Shown here piece after piece: positions 26,900 to 36,199 of a stretch of DNA of 64,000 nt; positions within the stretch are counted from its first letter, which is position 1, and each line of letters begins with the position of its first letter. The stretch is from Lachnospiraceae bacterium (GTDB lineage: Bacteria > Bacillota_A > Clostridia > Lachnospirales > Lachnospiraceae). The stretch spans positions 1 through 64,000 of the forward strand of contig VSNT01000003.1 in assembly GCA_009774465.1 (NCBI GenBank), written 5' to 3'. The notes below the pieces were generated by a model. The model was not told the DNA's origin and ran no database searches. It saw only the letters and a list, made by a program, of their open reading frames with translations. Made by a program: the position numbers and the translations under genes.

Positions 26900-27847
26900 T
26901 TATGAAATTCCCAGCTGAGTTCCTTCTTCCAGTTGATAACCTAAGAGGAAGTCTTTTACGGAAACGCGTTTTTTGCCCTCAAGCTGCAAAGAACGTATGC
27001 GCAAAAGGTCTTTTCCACATGCTACGTCAAAGAAATCTTTGCCAGCACTGCAAACAGTGCCTGGCAGCGCGGAAGAATCCCTTTCCGGTTCCGCCAAAAT
27101 TACCTCTGCTTCCCATATTTTCAGGGTTTTCCCATGATAACAGGTAAATGCACTTGGCCAGGAATTTAACCCACGGATCAGTCTTTCTATTTCTATGGCA
27201 TCTTTCTTCCAGTCAATCAGTCCCATCGCCTTTGTCAGTCTTGGGGCATAGGAGGATAAGGAATCATCCTGTTTTTCCGGCACCAGCTCTCCACGCTCCA
27301 GTTTAGGAATCGCTTCCACAATCAGCTTTGCGCCAATCTCCATCAATTTATCATGAAGACTTTCTCCCGTCTCTCCAGAATCTATATCCACTTCCGCCTT
27401 TAACAGCATATCGCCGGTATCAAGCCCTTTTTCCATCTGCATTATGGTAACGCCTGTCTTTTTTTCTCCGTTTAAAATCACCCATTGAATAGGCGCTGCT
27501 CCCCGATAGGCAGGAAGAAGAGAAGCGTGTATATTAATGCATCCAAACCGGGGCATATTTAAAATCTCCTCGGACAAAATCTGGCCAAAGGCCGCTATCA
27601 CAAATAAATCCGCCGGATATTCCCGCAATTTTTCAACTGCTTCTTTTTCTTTTATTTTAACCGGCTGAAACACGGGTATACCATATTTTAAAGCGCATTC
27701 CTTTACCGGCGTCATCTGCACTTCTTTTCCCCGTCCTTTTTGCTTATCCGGCTGAGTAACCACCGCACTGATCTGATGGCCTGCCTGAATCAGAGCCTCT
27801 AAAGGCGCCACTGCAAAATCCGGAGTTCCCATATAAACTATTTTCAT
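26900..27847 (-). CDS. fmt: Methionyl-tRNA formyltransferase
   Basis: 315 aa from ATG 27847; a GTG directly before it is less likely. The formyltransferase domain has GTPDFAVAPLEAL at the start, then the active site with NIHASLLPAYRGAAPIQW and DTGDML. A C-terminal OB-like domain binds tRNA. It formylates initiator Met-tRNA using 10-formyl-tetrahydrofolate. Its start overlaps the def stop (TGATG), so formylation and deformylation enzymes are translationally coupled. Confidence 0.97.
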   Translation of the reverse strand: MKIVYMGTPDFAVAPLEALIQAGHQISAVVTQPDKQKGRGKEVQMTPVKECALKYGIPVFQPVKIKEKEAVEKLREYPADLFVIAAFGQILSEEILNMPRFGCINIHASLLPAYRGAAPIQWVILNGEKKTGVTIMQMEKGLDTGDMLLKAEVDIDSGETGESLHDKLMEIGAKLIVEAIPKLERGELVPEKQDDSLSSYAPRLTKAMGLIDWKKDAIEIERLIRGLNSWPSAFTCYHGKTLKIWEAEVILAEPERDSSALPGTVCSAGKDFFDVACGKDLLRIRSLQLEGKKRVSVKDFLLGYQLEEGTQLGIS

Positions 27848-28329
27848 CACTCTTCGTCCTCATACACATCGGAGACATTCATAAGGTCTCCTTCTACTTT
27901 TTCCACATACAAATGTCCATCCAAATGTTCCAGTTCATGGCAGATTGCCCGGGCAAGAAGCTCTGTTCCTTCCAGTTCAAAAGGCTGCAGGTTCTCATCA
28001 TATGCTTTTACCTTCACGTAATTAGGTCTTGTCACCATCCCTGTTTTCCCCGGAACACTAAGGCATCCCTCATTTCCGCTCTGTTCTCCGCTACTTTCCA
28101 GGATAACCGGATTAATCAGAAGATGAGGATCTTCACCTGTCACATCAATTACCGTAATCCTCTTTAAAATTCCCACCTGTGGCGCCGCAAGACCTACGCC
28201 GCCAGCCTCATACATGGTATCAAACATGTCATCAATCAATTCTCTGTTACGGTCTGTCATTTCTTTCACTTCCTTACAGACCTTATTTAAAACCGGATCA
28301 CCTATTTCTCTTATGTTTCTGATTGCCAT
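27847..28329 (-). CDS. def: Peptide deformylase
   Basis: 160 aa with the three deformylase motifs: GVGLAAPQVG near residue 44, EGCLSVPG near 92 and HELEHLDG near 135. The Cys and two His bind the metal, and Glu is catalytic. It removes the formyl group from new proteins. It is followed by fmt with overlapping stop and start codons. It lies 78 bases downstream of priA, and a small GGCGTC/GACGCC hairpin (28370-28389) lies between them. Confidence 0.97.
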   Translation of the reverse strand: MAIRNIREIGDPVLNKVCKEVKEMTDRNRELIDDMFDTMYEAGGVGLAAPQVGILKRITVIDVTGEDPHLLINPVILESSGEQSGNEGCLSVPGKTGMVTRPNYVKVKAYDENLQPFELEGTELLARAICHELEHLDGHLYVEKVEGDLMNVSDVYEDEE

Positions 28330-28407
28330 TTTTTTACCTCATTTCTGCACTGCATCTTCTATATAAATTGGCGTCGCAGTACTGACGCCTGTTTTGTTTA
28401 GTTTTAA

Positions 28408-30651
28408 TTATAAAGTATTTACAGGATCAAAATCAAACTGCACATTTTCTTCTTTTAATGCCAGAGACTGTAAATACTGTTCTATTTTATCCTTAATTAA
28501 GATCAATTGTCCATAATCAAAAGCTTTACAGTAGATTACAAACCGGTAAATATCATTTATTTTTCCAATGGATGCCCTGGCCGGGCCTATGACTGCTGCC
28601 TTTGCCTTTTCTTCTTTCCATAAATCCTTTGCTAAAACTGCCAGCTGCCCGGCAAGCTTTTCTCCTTTTTCCTCCTGAGCAGCAGTGACTAAAACCGCCA
28701 TCATGTGAGCTGCCGGCGGATAAGAGCCTAATTCCCGGTACAGAATTTCCTCTTCATAAAACGCTTCATAGTTCTGGCCTGCAGCCTTAACAATGCTGTA
28801 GTGATCCGGCCGATAGGTCTGAATCACCGCCACGCCTGCCTTTTCCCCTCTTCCGGCTCTTCCAACAGCCTGTGTCAAAAGCTGAAACGTTCTCTCTCCT
28901 GCCCGATAGTCATTATCATTTAAAGATAAATCCGCTGCCAGCACCCCTGCCAGCGTCACATTGGGGAAATCATGTCCTTTTACAATCATCTGGGTTCCCA
29001 CCAGTACATCTGCCTCTCCTTCCGCAAAAGCCGAAAGGATTTTTTGATAACTGTCCTTTGTGCGGGTGGTGTCCCCATCCATACGCAGCACCCGTATGCC
29101 TGGAAACTGCTTATAAAGCTGCTGTTCAATCTGCTGGGTTCCCGCTTTAAATCCCAGCAGATAAGGAGAAGAACAGGAAGGACATTTTTCCGGCTGTCTT
29201 GTCTCATAGCCGCAATAATGACACACCATTTTTCCACCCATATGCTGGGATAATGATACATCACAGTGAGGGCACTTCATTACATAGCCGCAGGCCCGGC
29301 AGGATACAAATCCAGCGTAGCCTCTTCTGTTCAAAAAAAGCATAATCTGCTCTTTTTTCCGGAGTCGGTCCTCTATCAGCTCCTGTAACTTCCTGCTGAA
29401 AATGGAGCGGTTGCCGCTTTTCAGCTCCTGCCTTAAATCAACAACAGAAACCTCCGCCAATTTGCCGCCTGTAAGTCTTCTATTTAAAGTAAATAATTCA
29501 TAATCTCCCTGTTTTGCCCGGTAATATGCCTCAAGAGAGGGCGTAGCAGATCCAAGCACCAGACTTGCCTGTTTCATTTGCGCAAGGTACCGGGCTGTCT
29601 CTCTTGCATGATACCTTGGCATAGTTTCGGACTTATAGCTGTTTTCATGCTCTTCATCCATAATAATCAGTCCTAAATCAGGAAAAGGTACAAACAGGGC
29701 CGAACGGGGACCGATAATCACATCCAGCTCTCCCTTCCTTGCCCGCTCCCACTGGTCAAATTTTTCTCCCACCGATAATGTGGAATTCATTACCGAAACT
29801 CTGTCTCCAAATCTTTTATAGAAGCGAAGCAATGTCTGATAAGTGAGAGCAATCTCCGGAATCAGCATAATACACTGTTTTCCTCTTTCTATCATGCCTT
29901 CTATCAAAGATAAATAAACTTCCGTTTTTCCACTTCCTGTAATTCCATGAATTAAATATGTTTTCCGCGTGCCCTGATCAAAATCCAGAAGAACCTTATC
30001 TTTTATATCCGCCTGCTCTTTGCTTAAAACAAGTCCTGCCTCTCTTGCAGTTTCCAGTTTAACCGGATTTCTGTAATAGCTTTCACTTTCTATGGAAATA
30101 ATTCCCTGTGTCTGCAGGCTTTTTAAGGTTGCCGCCGCCACATTCAGGCGGCCTGTCACCAGTTCACAGGGAAGCACCGGTTCCCTGCAAAGCTCTGCTA
30201 AAACTCTGGCTTTTGCCCTCTGATGCTTTCTGATACATTCCCCCAGGACAGAACGGGTTTCCTCAACAGATAAAAGGCGTGTAATCTTCTTTTTCTCCCT
30301 GTGCTTCATAGTCTGTTTCACCGGAAGTACTGTTTTTAATGCGGCTATCATAGTGGAACCGTAATTTTCCTTCATCCATGCCGCAAGTTTAATGGCGTCT
30401 GTTTCCACAGACATACTTCCTGTTACAATTCCTGCCACTTCTTTTTGCTTTTCATCAGGGAATTCCGCTTTATCCGTAACTTCAATCACATACCCTTGCC
30501 TTAAATGGCTGCCTGCACCAAAGGGAATCTGCACACACATACCTGCTTCTATTTTCCCATCAAGTTCTTTTGGAATTTTATATTGAAAAGTTCTGTCTAC
30601 TTTTTCGTGGGAAATATCTATTATAATATTTGCATATCTTCCCTGCGTCAT
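28408..30651 (-). CDS. priA: Primosomal protein N' (replication restart helicase PriA)
   Basis: 747 aa. An N-terminal 3'-DNA-binding domain comes first, then the helicase core with Walker A GITGSGKTEVY near residue 233 and DEEH in IIMDEEHENSY. A zinc-binding cysteine set (C-RAC-GYVMKC-PHC and C-HYC-GYETRQPEKC-PSC) is inserted between helicase lobes. C-terminal motifs GTQMIVKGHDFPNVTLAG and QAVGRAGRG are intact. It restarts stalled replication forks. murE ends 51 bases upstream. Confidence 0.97.
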   Translation of the reverse strand: MTQGRYANIIIDISHEKVDRTFQYKIPKELDGKIEAGMCVQIPFGAGSHLRQGYVIEVTDKAEFPDEKQKEVAGIVTGSMSVETDAIKLAAWMKENYGSTMIAALKTVLPVKQTMKHREKKKITRLLSVEETRSVLGECIRKHQRAKARVLAELCREPVLPCELVTGRLNVAAATLKSLQTQGIISIESESYYRNPVKLETAREAGLVLSKEQADIKDKVLLDFDQGTRKTYLIHGITGSGKTEVYLSLIEGMIERGKQCIMLIPEIALTYQTLLRFYKRFGDRVSVMNSTLSVGEKFDQWERARKGELDVIIGPRSALFVPFPDLGLIIMDEEHENSYKSETMPRYHARETARYLAQMKQASLVLGSATPSLEAYYRAKQGDYELFTLNRRLTGGKLAEVSVVDLRQELKSGNRSIFSRKLQELIEDRLRKKEQIMLFLNRRGYAGFVSCRACGYVMKCPHCDVSLSQHMGGKMVCHYCGYETRQPEKCPSCSSPYLLGFKAGTQQIEQQLYKQFPGIRVLRMDGDTTRTKDSYQKILSAFAEGEADVLVGTQMIVKGHDFPNVTLAGVLAADLSLNDNDYRAGERTFQLLTQAVGRAGRGEKAGVAVIQTYRPDHYSIVKAAGQNYEAFYEEEILYRELGSYPPAAHMMAVLVTAAQEEKGEKLAGQLAVLAKDLWKEEKAKAAVIGPARASIGKINDIYRFVIYCKAFDYGQLILIKDKIEQYLQSLALKEENVQFDFDPVNTL

Positions 30652-30702
30652 CTTTTTGCTCTTTCTGCCTGTTCCTTTTATGCTTTACATGGCAATTTAT
30701 CT

Positions 30703-32196
30703 TTATTTCTTTCCGGAAATGTCGTTTTCTTTTAAAATATCTGCAATCAGGTCTCTTTCATCCATTGGGTACTTTACCCCCTCTATTTCCTGATAATCCT
30801 CATGTCCCTTGCCGGCAAGCACAATAATATCTCCCTCCTGCCCGTTTAAAATGGCATAGGCAATTGCTTCCTTCCGGTCGCAGATTTCAATATATTTTCC
30901 ATTTGTTTTTTGAATTCCTGTTTTGATATCTTCTATAATATCCTGGGGCTTTTCAAATCTTGGATTATCTGAAGTAATAATTGTCAAATCCGCATAATTT
31001 CCGCTTACCTCACCCATTTCATAGCGGCGGATTCTGGAACGGTTTCCGCCACAGCCAAATAAGCAGACCAGCCTTTTCGGCTCATATTCCTTAAGCGTTG
31101 TTAAAAGACTCTTAAGACTCATGGCGTTATGAGCGTAATCAATCAACAGGGTAAACCGTTCCGATACCGGAACCATCTCAATTCTTCCCCTTACATGAGC
31201 GCTTAAAAGAGCTTTTTGTATCTGGGATATTTCCACATTAAAATGCCTGCACACTGCAATTGCAGTAAGCGCATTGTAAACGCTGAACCTCCCCGGTGTG
31301 GGTACTTCTACCGTAAAATCTTCCATTTCTGTATTTTTAGTTTTCACCGTAAAGTCTATGCCCAGTTCTCCCGGTTTGTTGACCAGCTTTAAATCCTCTG
31401 CATAAAGATCTGCGGTTTTGTCAAAGCCATAGGTTTCAAGCTGACAGGTATGCCCCTCTAAAACCGCACTCATATGCGCATCATCTTTATTGACAATCCC
31501 TAACCTGCACTGTTTAAATAAAAGTCCCTTGCAAAACTGATATTCTTCAAAATCCGCATGTTCATTGGGACCGATATGATCCGGTTCCAAATTGGTAAAA
31601 ATGCCAATTTCAAAAGTAAATCCCTGAGTTCTGTGAAGTTTCAGCCCCTGAGATGCCACCTCCATTACAACAATCTGGCACCCTTCTCTTTCCATTTCCA
31701 TAAAATACTGCTGGAGAAGGAAAGACTCCGGTGTAGTATTGCTGGCCGGAATATGTCTGTCACCGATAATGGTTTCAATGGTTCCCACAAGACCTACCTT
31801 ATAACCTGCTTTTTCCAGAATGGATTTAATCAAGTAGGTTGTTGTTGTTTTTCCTTTTGTACCGGTAATGCCGATTACTTTAAGCCGATCCGTCGGATGG
31901 CCAAAATAAGCTGCCGAAATAAACGCCATAGCATATCTGGTATCTTCTACCCGAATCACTGTAATATCACTATCCTGAGGTAGTTCCACCTCTTTCTGCA
32001 CCACAATTGCGGCGGCGCCTTTCCGGGCAGCTTCCATTGCAAAGCTGTGTCCGTCCACATTATATCCGCAGATGCAGATAAACAGACATCCCTGTGACAA
32101 TTTTCTTGAATCGTACACTACCTCTTTTATCTCACAGTCAACGCTTCCTTTTGTGCATTCGTAAGTAATGCCTTTTAGCAGCTCTTCACACTTCAT
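30703..32196 (-). CDS. murE: UDP-MurNAc-L-Ala-D-Glu:meso-diaminopimelate ligase MurE
   Basis: 497 aa from ATG 32196 (CAGGAG upstream); the frame is open further but without a good start. The Mur ligase ATP site GTKGKTTTTYLI lies near residue 115, and DNPRFEKP near 400 is the D-N-P-R motif that selects meso-diaminopimelate over lysine. So the peptidoglycan is probably mDAP-type. It adds the third stem-peptide residue in the cytoplasm. It lies outside the mra cluster, between recJ and priA. Confidence 0.95.
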   Translation of the reverse strand: MKCEELLKGITYECTKGSVDCEIKEVVYDSRKLSQGCLFICICGYNVDGHSFAMEAARKGAAAIVVQKEVELPQDSDITVIRVEDTRYAMAFISAAYFGHPTDRLKVIGITGTKGKTTTTYLIKSILEKAGYKVGLVGTIETIIGDRHIPASNTTPESFLLQQYFMEMEREGCQIVVMEVASQGLKLHRTQGFTFEIGIFTNLEPDHIGPNEHADFEEYQFCKGLLFKQCRLGIVNKDDAHMSAVLEGHTCQLETYGFDKTADLYAEDLKLVNKPGELGIDFTVKTKNTEMEDFTVEVPTPGRFSVYNALTAIAVCRHFNVEISQIQKALLSAHVRGRIEMVPVSERFTLLIDYAHNAMSLKSLLTTLKEYEPKRLVCLFGCGGNRSRIRRYEMGEVSGNYADLTIITSDNPRFEKPQDIIEDIKTGIQKTNGKYIEICDRKEAIAYAILNGQEGDIIVLAGKGHEDYQEIEGVKYPMDERDLIADILKENDISGKK

Positions 32197-32469
32197 TCTT
32201 ATAACTCCTGTCCTGTTTCTTTTTGTTTCCAGAGGAAATGCTTTCTTTCCCCTTATATAAGATATCACGAATGTATGTTTTTTGCAATTCATGGGATTTT
32301 CATTAATTCTTCTTAATAATATGTTTAGATTGAATTTTCATATGCTTAACTTTTCTTTAAGAGTATTTTAGATTTTTATCATAAATCGGACACAGTTTAT
32401 ACACAATTAACCTGTATGATAAATATCAAGATAGTTGAACAACTCACTATCTCCCCCCTCATAAGAATA

Positions 32470-32535
32470 CAAAAGCCTCCGGCACCCCCGGAGGCTTTTG
32501 TATGAATCAAAGATGGAAGCACAAAGCCTTCCATC
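32470..32535 (-). terminator. Two tandem hairpins after recJ
   Basis: The first (32512-32519 with 32528-32535, GATGGAAG/CTTCCATC) lies right after the recJ stop. The second (32470-32482 with 32488-32500) is a perfect 13-bp stem with an A/T tail in both directions. Together they should end recJ transcription. Confidence 0.8.
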
Positions 32536-32540
32536 CTTTT

Positions 32541-34334
32541 TTAACATGTATAATGCTGCATTACAATCTGTATACTTTCCCTTCCTGCATAACTGTTGAT
32601 ATCAGGATAATAGGCGATGGAAATAACCGCCTCTCCTGCCGATAATCTGCCTGTATACAATCCTTCCGCCAGCTGGACTCCAAACTGTTCTCTTAAAAAT
32701 AAGTCAAACTGGTCCAAATCACCAAAATAAATCATTTCATACTGCCGGCCTTCTTCGTCTGCAATGGTATATTTCCCAACATTCTGACTTTTTCCTATCT
32801 TCCGCCCCGATAAAAGGCTGATCCCCTTTCTTGCAAACAAAGGCCTGGGATTTCCTGTACCGAAAGGCTCCAGCAAAGATAATTCCTTTATAAACTTCCG
32901 GTCTGCATAAGCTAAGGGCATAGGCACGTCAATATGTACAATCTCTTCAAAATCTTCTTTTGTCAGACGACAGTTTTCATTCAGCCTTTTTCTGAATTCC
33001 TCCACTGATTTTTCATCAGGAAGGGACAGCCCCGCCGCCATTTTATGTCCCCCATACCGGGTAAAAAGTTCTTTCACCGCAGTCATTTCTTCGTACATGT
33101 TATAGGCTTCAATAGATCTGCCGCTTCCCTTTATCCCATCTTCGGCTTTGGTCAGCACGAAGGCGGGCTTTCCAAACTTTTCCCGGACTCTGCCTGCAAT
33201 AATCCCAGCCAGAGATTCATGGCACTCAGGAAGATAAACAATCAAGACTCTGTCCTTTGAAAGTTCTGTCCCCTCCACCTGCCTTACCGCTTCCTTTACC
33301 CCTTCCTCAGTCATCTGCTTCCGACTGTCATTTAACTGCTTTAAATCTTCCGCAATAGTAACCGCTTCCTTCCAGTCCTGTGCACGAAACAGCTCCAGCG
33401 CACGCAGAGCAGTGTCCAGACGCCCTGTAGCATTTAAGCAGGGGCCTATAATAAATCCGGCATGATAAGGACTAAGCGTCCTGCCTTCAATCCCATTTAC
33501 CATAAGAAGCGCTTTCAGCCCAGGATTTGTGGTCTGGCTCATCAGCTCCAATCCTTTTTTTACGATAATCCGGTTTTCATCCCGGAGCTCCATCACATCA
33601 CAGATAGTTGCAAGGGCAGCAAACGCAAGCAGTTCATCTAAAAGCTGCTGATGCCTGCGCCTGTCTTTACGGGGCATATCAAAAAGAAAAAAAAGAATTT
33701 GTATCAATTTAAAGGCCACCACACCGCCGCAGATCTGTTTAAAAGGGTACTGGCAGTCCGACTGTTTGGGATCTACCACCGCATCCCCATCCGGCAGAAG
33801 ATACTTTCTCCCGCTTTCTCCATCCTCAAAGGGGACTTCATGGTGATCTGTTATAATCACCGTCATTCCTTTTTCCTTTGCAAGCTGTATCTGAGGTGCT
33901 GCCGCAATCCCGTTGTCACAGGTTAAAATCGTATCAATTCCATCTCTGGCCGCTTCCTCGATCAAATGATCATTCAGCCCGTATCCGTCCTTCATTCTAT
34001 GAGGAATTACAATATCTACCCTGCCGCCAAGTTCCCTTAATCCGGTAAAAAGAATGTAGGAGGAACAGATACCGTCCACATCATAATCACCTATGATGCG
34101 GATACTCTTTCCCTCCTTTATTTTTGCCATAATAATTTCCGCTGCCCGCTCCATATCCTTCATAAGGAAAGGATCGTGCAAATCTTCCAGATCACCGTGA
34201 AGAAACTTTTCAATTTCTTCATCCCCTGTCACATCCCGGTTCCGCATAATTCTTGCAAGAACCGGGGTAATATGATATTTTTCCGCTATTTTATCAAAAT
34301 CCGCCTTTTTGGCGGCTACCATCCATTTTGCCAT
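32541..34334 (-). CDS. recJ: Single-stranded-DNA-specific exonuclease RecJ
   Basis: 597 aa. DHH phosphoesterase motifs are present: IIGDYDVDGICSS near residue 80, ILTCDNGIAA near 136, ITDHHEVPFE near 156, and the DHHA1 part with RYGGHKMAAG near 415. It degrades 5' single-stranded ends in recombination and mismatch repair. TGAGGATA lies before ATG 34334. The stop of the upstream Toprim-like gene is only ten bases away, so recJ is probably transcribed from the promoter of the two-gene cassette before it. Confidence 0.96.
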   Translation of the reverse strand: MAKWMVAAKKADFDKIAEKYHITPVLARIMRNRDVTGDEEIEKFLHGDLEDLHDPFLMKDMERAAEIIMAKIKEGKSIRIIGDYDVDGICSSYILFTGLRELGGRVDIVIPHRMKDGYGLNDHLIEEAARDGIDTILTCDNGIAAAPQIQLAKEKGMTVIITDHHEVPFEDGESGRKYLLPDGDAVVDPKQSDCQYPFKQICGGVVAFKLIQILFFLFDMPRKDRRRHQQLLDELLAFAALATICDVMELRDENRIIVKKGLELMSQTTNPGLKALLMVNGIEGRTLSPYHAGFIIGPCLNATGRLDTALRALELFRAQDWKEAVTIAEDLKQLNDSRKQMTEEGVKEAVRQVEGTELSKDRVLIVYLPECHESLAGIIAGRVREKFGKPAFVLTKAEDGIKGSGRSIEAYNMYEEMTAVKELFTRYGGHKMAAGLSLPDEKSVEEFRKRLNENCRLTKEDFEEIVHIDVPMPLAYADRKFIKELSLLEPFGTGNPRPLFARKGISLLSGRKIGKSQNVGKYTIADEEGRQYEMIYFGDLDQFDLFLREQFGVQLAEGLYTGRLSAGEAVISIAYYPDINSYAGRESIQIVMQHYTC

Positions 34335-34344
34335 ACTTTTATCC

Positions 34345-34863
34345 TCATTTCAGCAAATCATTAAGAGAATATTCTCCTTTTGGAAGATTGGACACCCTCC
34401 TATATTCAAATATAGCATCTGTCAGCTTATCAATATCTGCAAAATATTTTTTCACATATTCATAACTTTTCACATTTTTATGCTTTAAATCTGCCTTGCA
34501 ATATTCACTTGGTTTTTTCCCGGATTTTTTAAAATCATTATACCTATGTTCATTGCAAATGATCAACATTTCTATTTCGGGAGCGGTTATAATATTAATC
34601 ACTTCAACTTTGTCCGCATACCCTTTGCTCAACTTGAAATTTTCTCTTCTCGAATCCAGGATACGCAATACGGTTATAGTATCAGAAAATCCCTTTCTCA
34701 AATATCTTTGTTCGAAAGTCCTTGCATCTCTACATCTGATTATTTTTCCATCAAGCAAATTCTCTTTAGTAAATTTTAGCCTGTCATTTTTCAAAAGTAT
34801 ATCCATAATCGCATGCTCAGCATTCCCTTCACATATGCAGGCAATATATCCTCTTAATGTCAT
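34345..34863 (-). CDS. Small Toprim-like/RloB-like protein paired with an ATPase
   Basis: 172 aa, beginning MTLRGYIACICEGNAEHA. The hydrophobic strand with C-E-G-x-x-E (Glu12) followed by an amphipathic helix is the usual first element of a Toprim nuclease, and TVLRILDSRREN (Asp70) and TAPEIEMLII are possible second and third elements. This resembles RloB/OLD-type partner nucleases but is shorter, and the second acidic motif reads D-S-R rather than D-x-D, so the assignment is tentative. It starts 15 bases after the ATPase gene with an AGAGGAAA site. Function unproven; a defence effector is the most natural reading. Confidence 0.6.
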   Translation of the reverse strand: MTLRGYIACICEGNAEHAIMDILLKNDRLKFTKENLLDGKIIRCRDARTFEQRYLRKGFSDTITVLRILDSRRENFKLSKGYADKVEVINIITAPEIEMLIICNEHRYNDFKKSGKKPSEYCKADLKHKNVKSYEYVKKYFADIDKLTDAIFEYRRVSNLPKGEYSLNDLLK

Positions 34864-34878
34864 ACCGGTTTCCTCTTC

Positions 34879-36036
34879 TTATGAATTGATAAGGACATTT
34901 TTTAAATTGGCATATGCTTCGTATGCCGGAACTGTTCCCTGTAAAAAACCGCTTTGATAAGCTTCACTCTTTTTTATATCATTCCTTTTTAAAATGTTAG
35001 ACAAGTTTTCTGTCGTAATCCCATTCCTGTTTCTTGCAATAAAAATACTGTCGTTCCTGTCAAACTCATCCATCAATTCTGAATAATGAGTTGAAAACAG
35101 CAGAACCGCTCCTTTACGATTTACCGTACAATCCATAAAAAATCTGATCAATGTAGCAACTATTTCTTTATTAAAATGATTTTCCAACTCATCTATAATC
35201 AGATATCCTCCTTTCTCAAACACGAACATTGCATTCATGAAAACACCGATTCCTTTAATTGTGCCGGAAGATAAATATCTGTTAAGCGTTACAGGACTGT
35301 TCAAAGAAATTTCTTCGCTTTCTCTAAATTTTAATCTGATATCAAAATCCTCTCCTTCCACATTTATTTTAAAGTACTCAATACTTGGATCCAGAAAGGC
35401 AATCAGTTCCTCCGGGAATTCACCTAAAAGGGATAAAATATTAAAATCTGTCCATTTTGACATATCCCTTAAGAAGAAACCAGTCTCATATTTTTTATTA
35501 AGCGCTATCATAATGCTGACATCTTCCATTAAAAATTCTTCATCCTTATTTCTAACCATTGTTGGAAGCATATGATTAAATTCCAGAAGATTTTTCTTTA
35601 TCTTAACTGTCTTTATATCCTTTGACCACAATTTTTCATCTTCTATAAAATATTTATTATCTTCCTCTCCCTGTCCTGCTTTCTTTTTGATGACAGTTTT
35701 AAGCTTGTTAATTGTTTGATTTTCACAATAAAAATAAGTTTCAAAACAAACACCCTGTTCCGAATTCATTCCCTCTAAAATTTCATTGGAAGTAATATTA
35801 TTAACAGGTTTATTGTTCAACAAATTAAGTATAAACGAAAGGGTTTTTAATATTGTCGTTTTTCCTGATGCATTGATTCCCATAATTGCTATTGCATTAT
35901 TGAGATATATATTAGAAAATAAGTGATGCATTGTTTCATTTTTTTCTGATTCAACGCGCTGTCTGGCAAAGAAATCCATTTCAAAAACATCTTTATAAAG
36001 AGGCAGTCCTATAACTTTGATTTTAAGAAGCTTCAT
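34879..36036 (-). CDS. AAA/ABC-type ATPase, RloA/OLD-like, of a two-gene cassette
   Basis: 385 aa. Walker A GINASGKTT is at residues 53-61, inside a typical NAIAIMGINASGK strand-loop. The signature-like YLSSGTIKGIGVF is near 240, Walker B YLIIDELENHFN near 280, and a switch histidine lies in LFSTHYSEL. These features place it with the SMC-like ATPases (AAA_15/21) that pair with Toprim or HNH nucleases in defence systems. It has no coiled coil. A strong promoter precedes it. The cassette sits between secDF and recJ and looks AT-richer than both, which suggests transfer. Confidence 0.85.
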   Translation of the reverse strand: MKLLKIKVIGLPLYKDVFEMDFFARQRVESEKNETMHHLFSNIYLNNAIAIMGINASGKTTILKTLSFILNLLNNKPVNNITSNEILEGMNSEQGVCFETYFYCENQTINKLKTVIKKKAGQGEEDNKYFIEDEKLWSKDIKTVKIKKNLLEFNHMLPTMVRNKDEEFLMEDVSIMIALNKKYETGFFLRDMSKWTDFNILSLLGEFPEELIAFLDPSIEYFKINVEGEDFDIRLKFRESEEISLNSPVTLNRYLSSGTIKGIGVFMNAMFVFEKGGYLIIDELENHFNKEIVATLIRFFMDCTVNRKGAVLLFSTHYSELMDEFDRNDSIFIARNRNGITTENLSNILKRNDIKKSEAYQSGFLQGTVPAYEAYANLKNVLINS

Positions 36037-36070
36037 TTTATTATCCTCGCATTTAACGTTTTTATTTTAA

Positions 36071-36099
36071 ATTATACGCGTTGTTTTCTATTTTATCAA
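36071..36099 (-). promoter_or_regulatory. Promoter of the ATPase/Toprim-like cassette
   Basis: On the minus strand TTGATA (36094-36099), a 17-bp spacer and perfect TATAAT (36071-36076), 35 bases before the ATPase start. It probably also feeds recJ. Confidence 0.85.
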
Positions 36100-36140
36100 T
36101 ATTTTCAAAGTTTTATTTACATTTTTTCTGTTTTTATACT

Positions 36141-36165
36141 CAAAACGGGCGGAAAATCCGCCCGT
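36141..36165 (-). terminator. Terminator of secDF
   Basis: Minus-strand ACGGGCGGA/TCCGCCCGT perfect 9-bp stem with a three-base loop, then TTTTG. It insulates the downstream cassette. Confidence 0.85.
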
Positions 36166-36199
36166 AACTATACCAAATATCTGATTTTCAAACTTTTTC

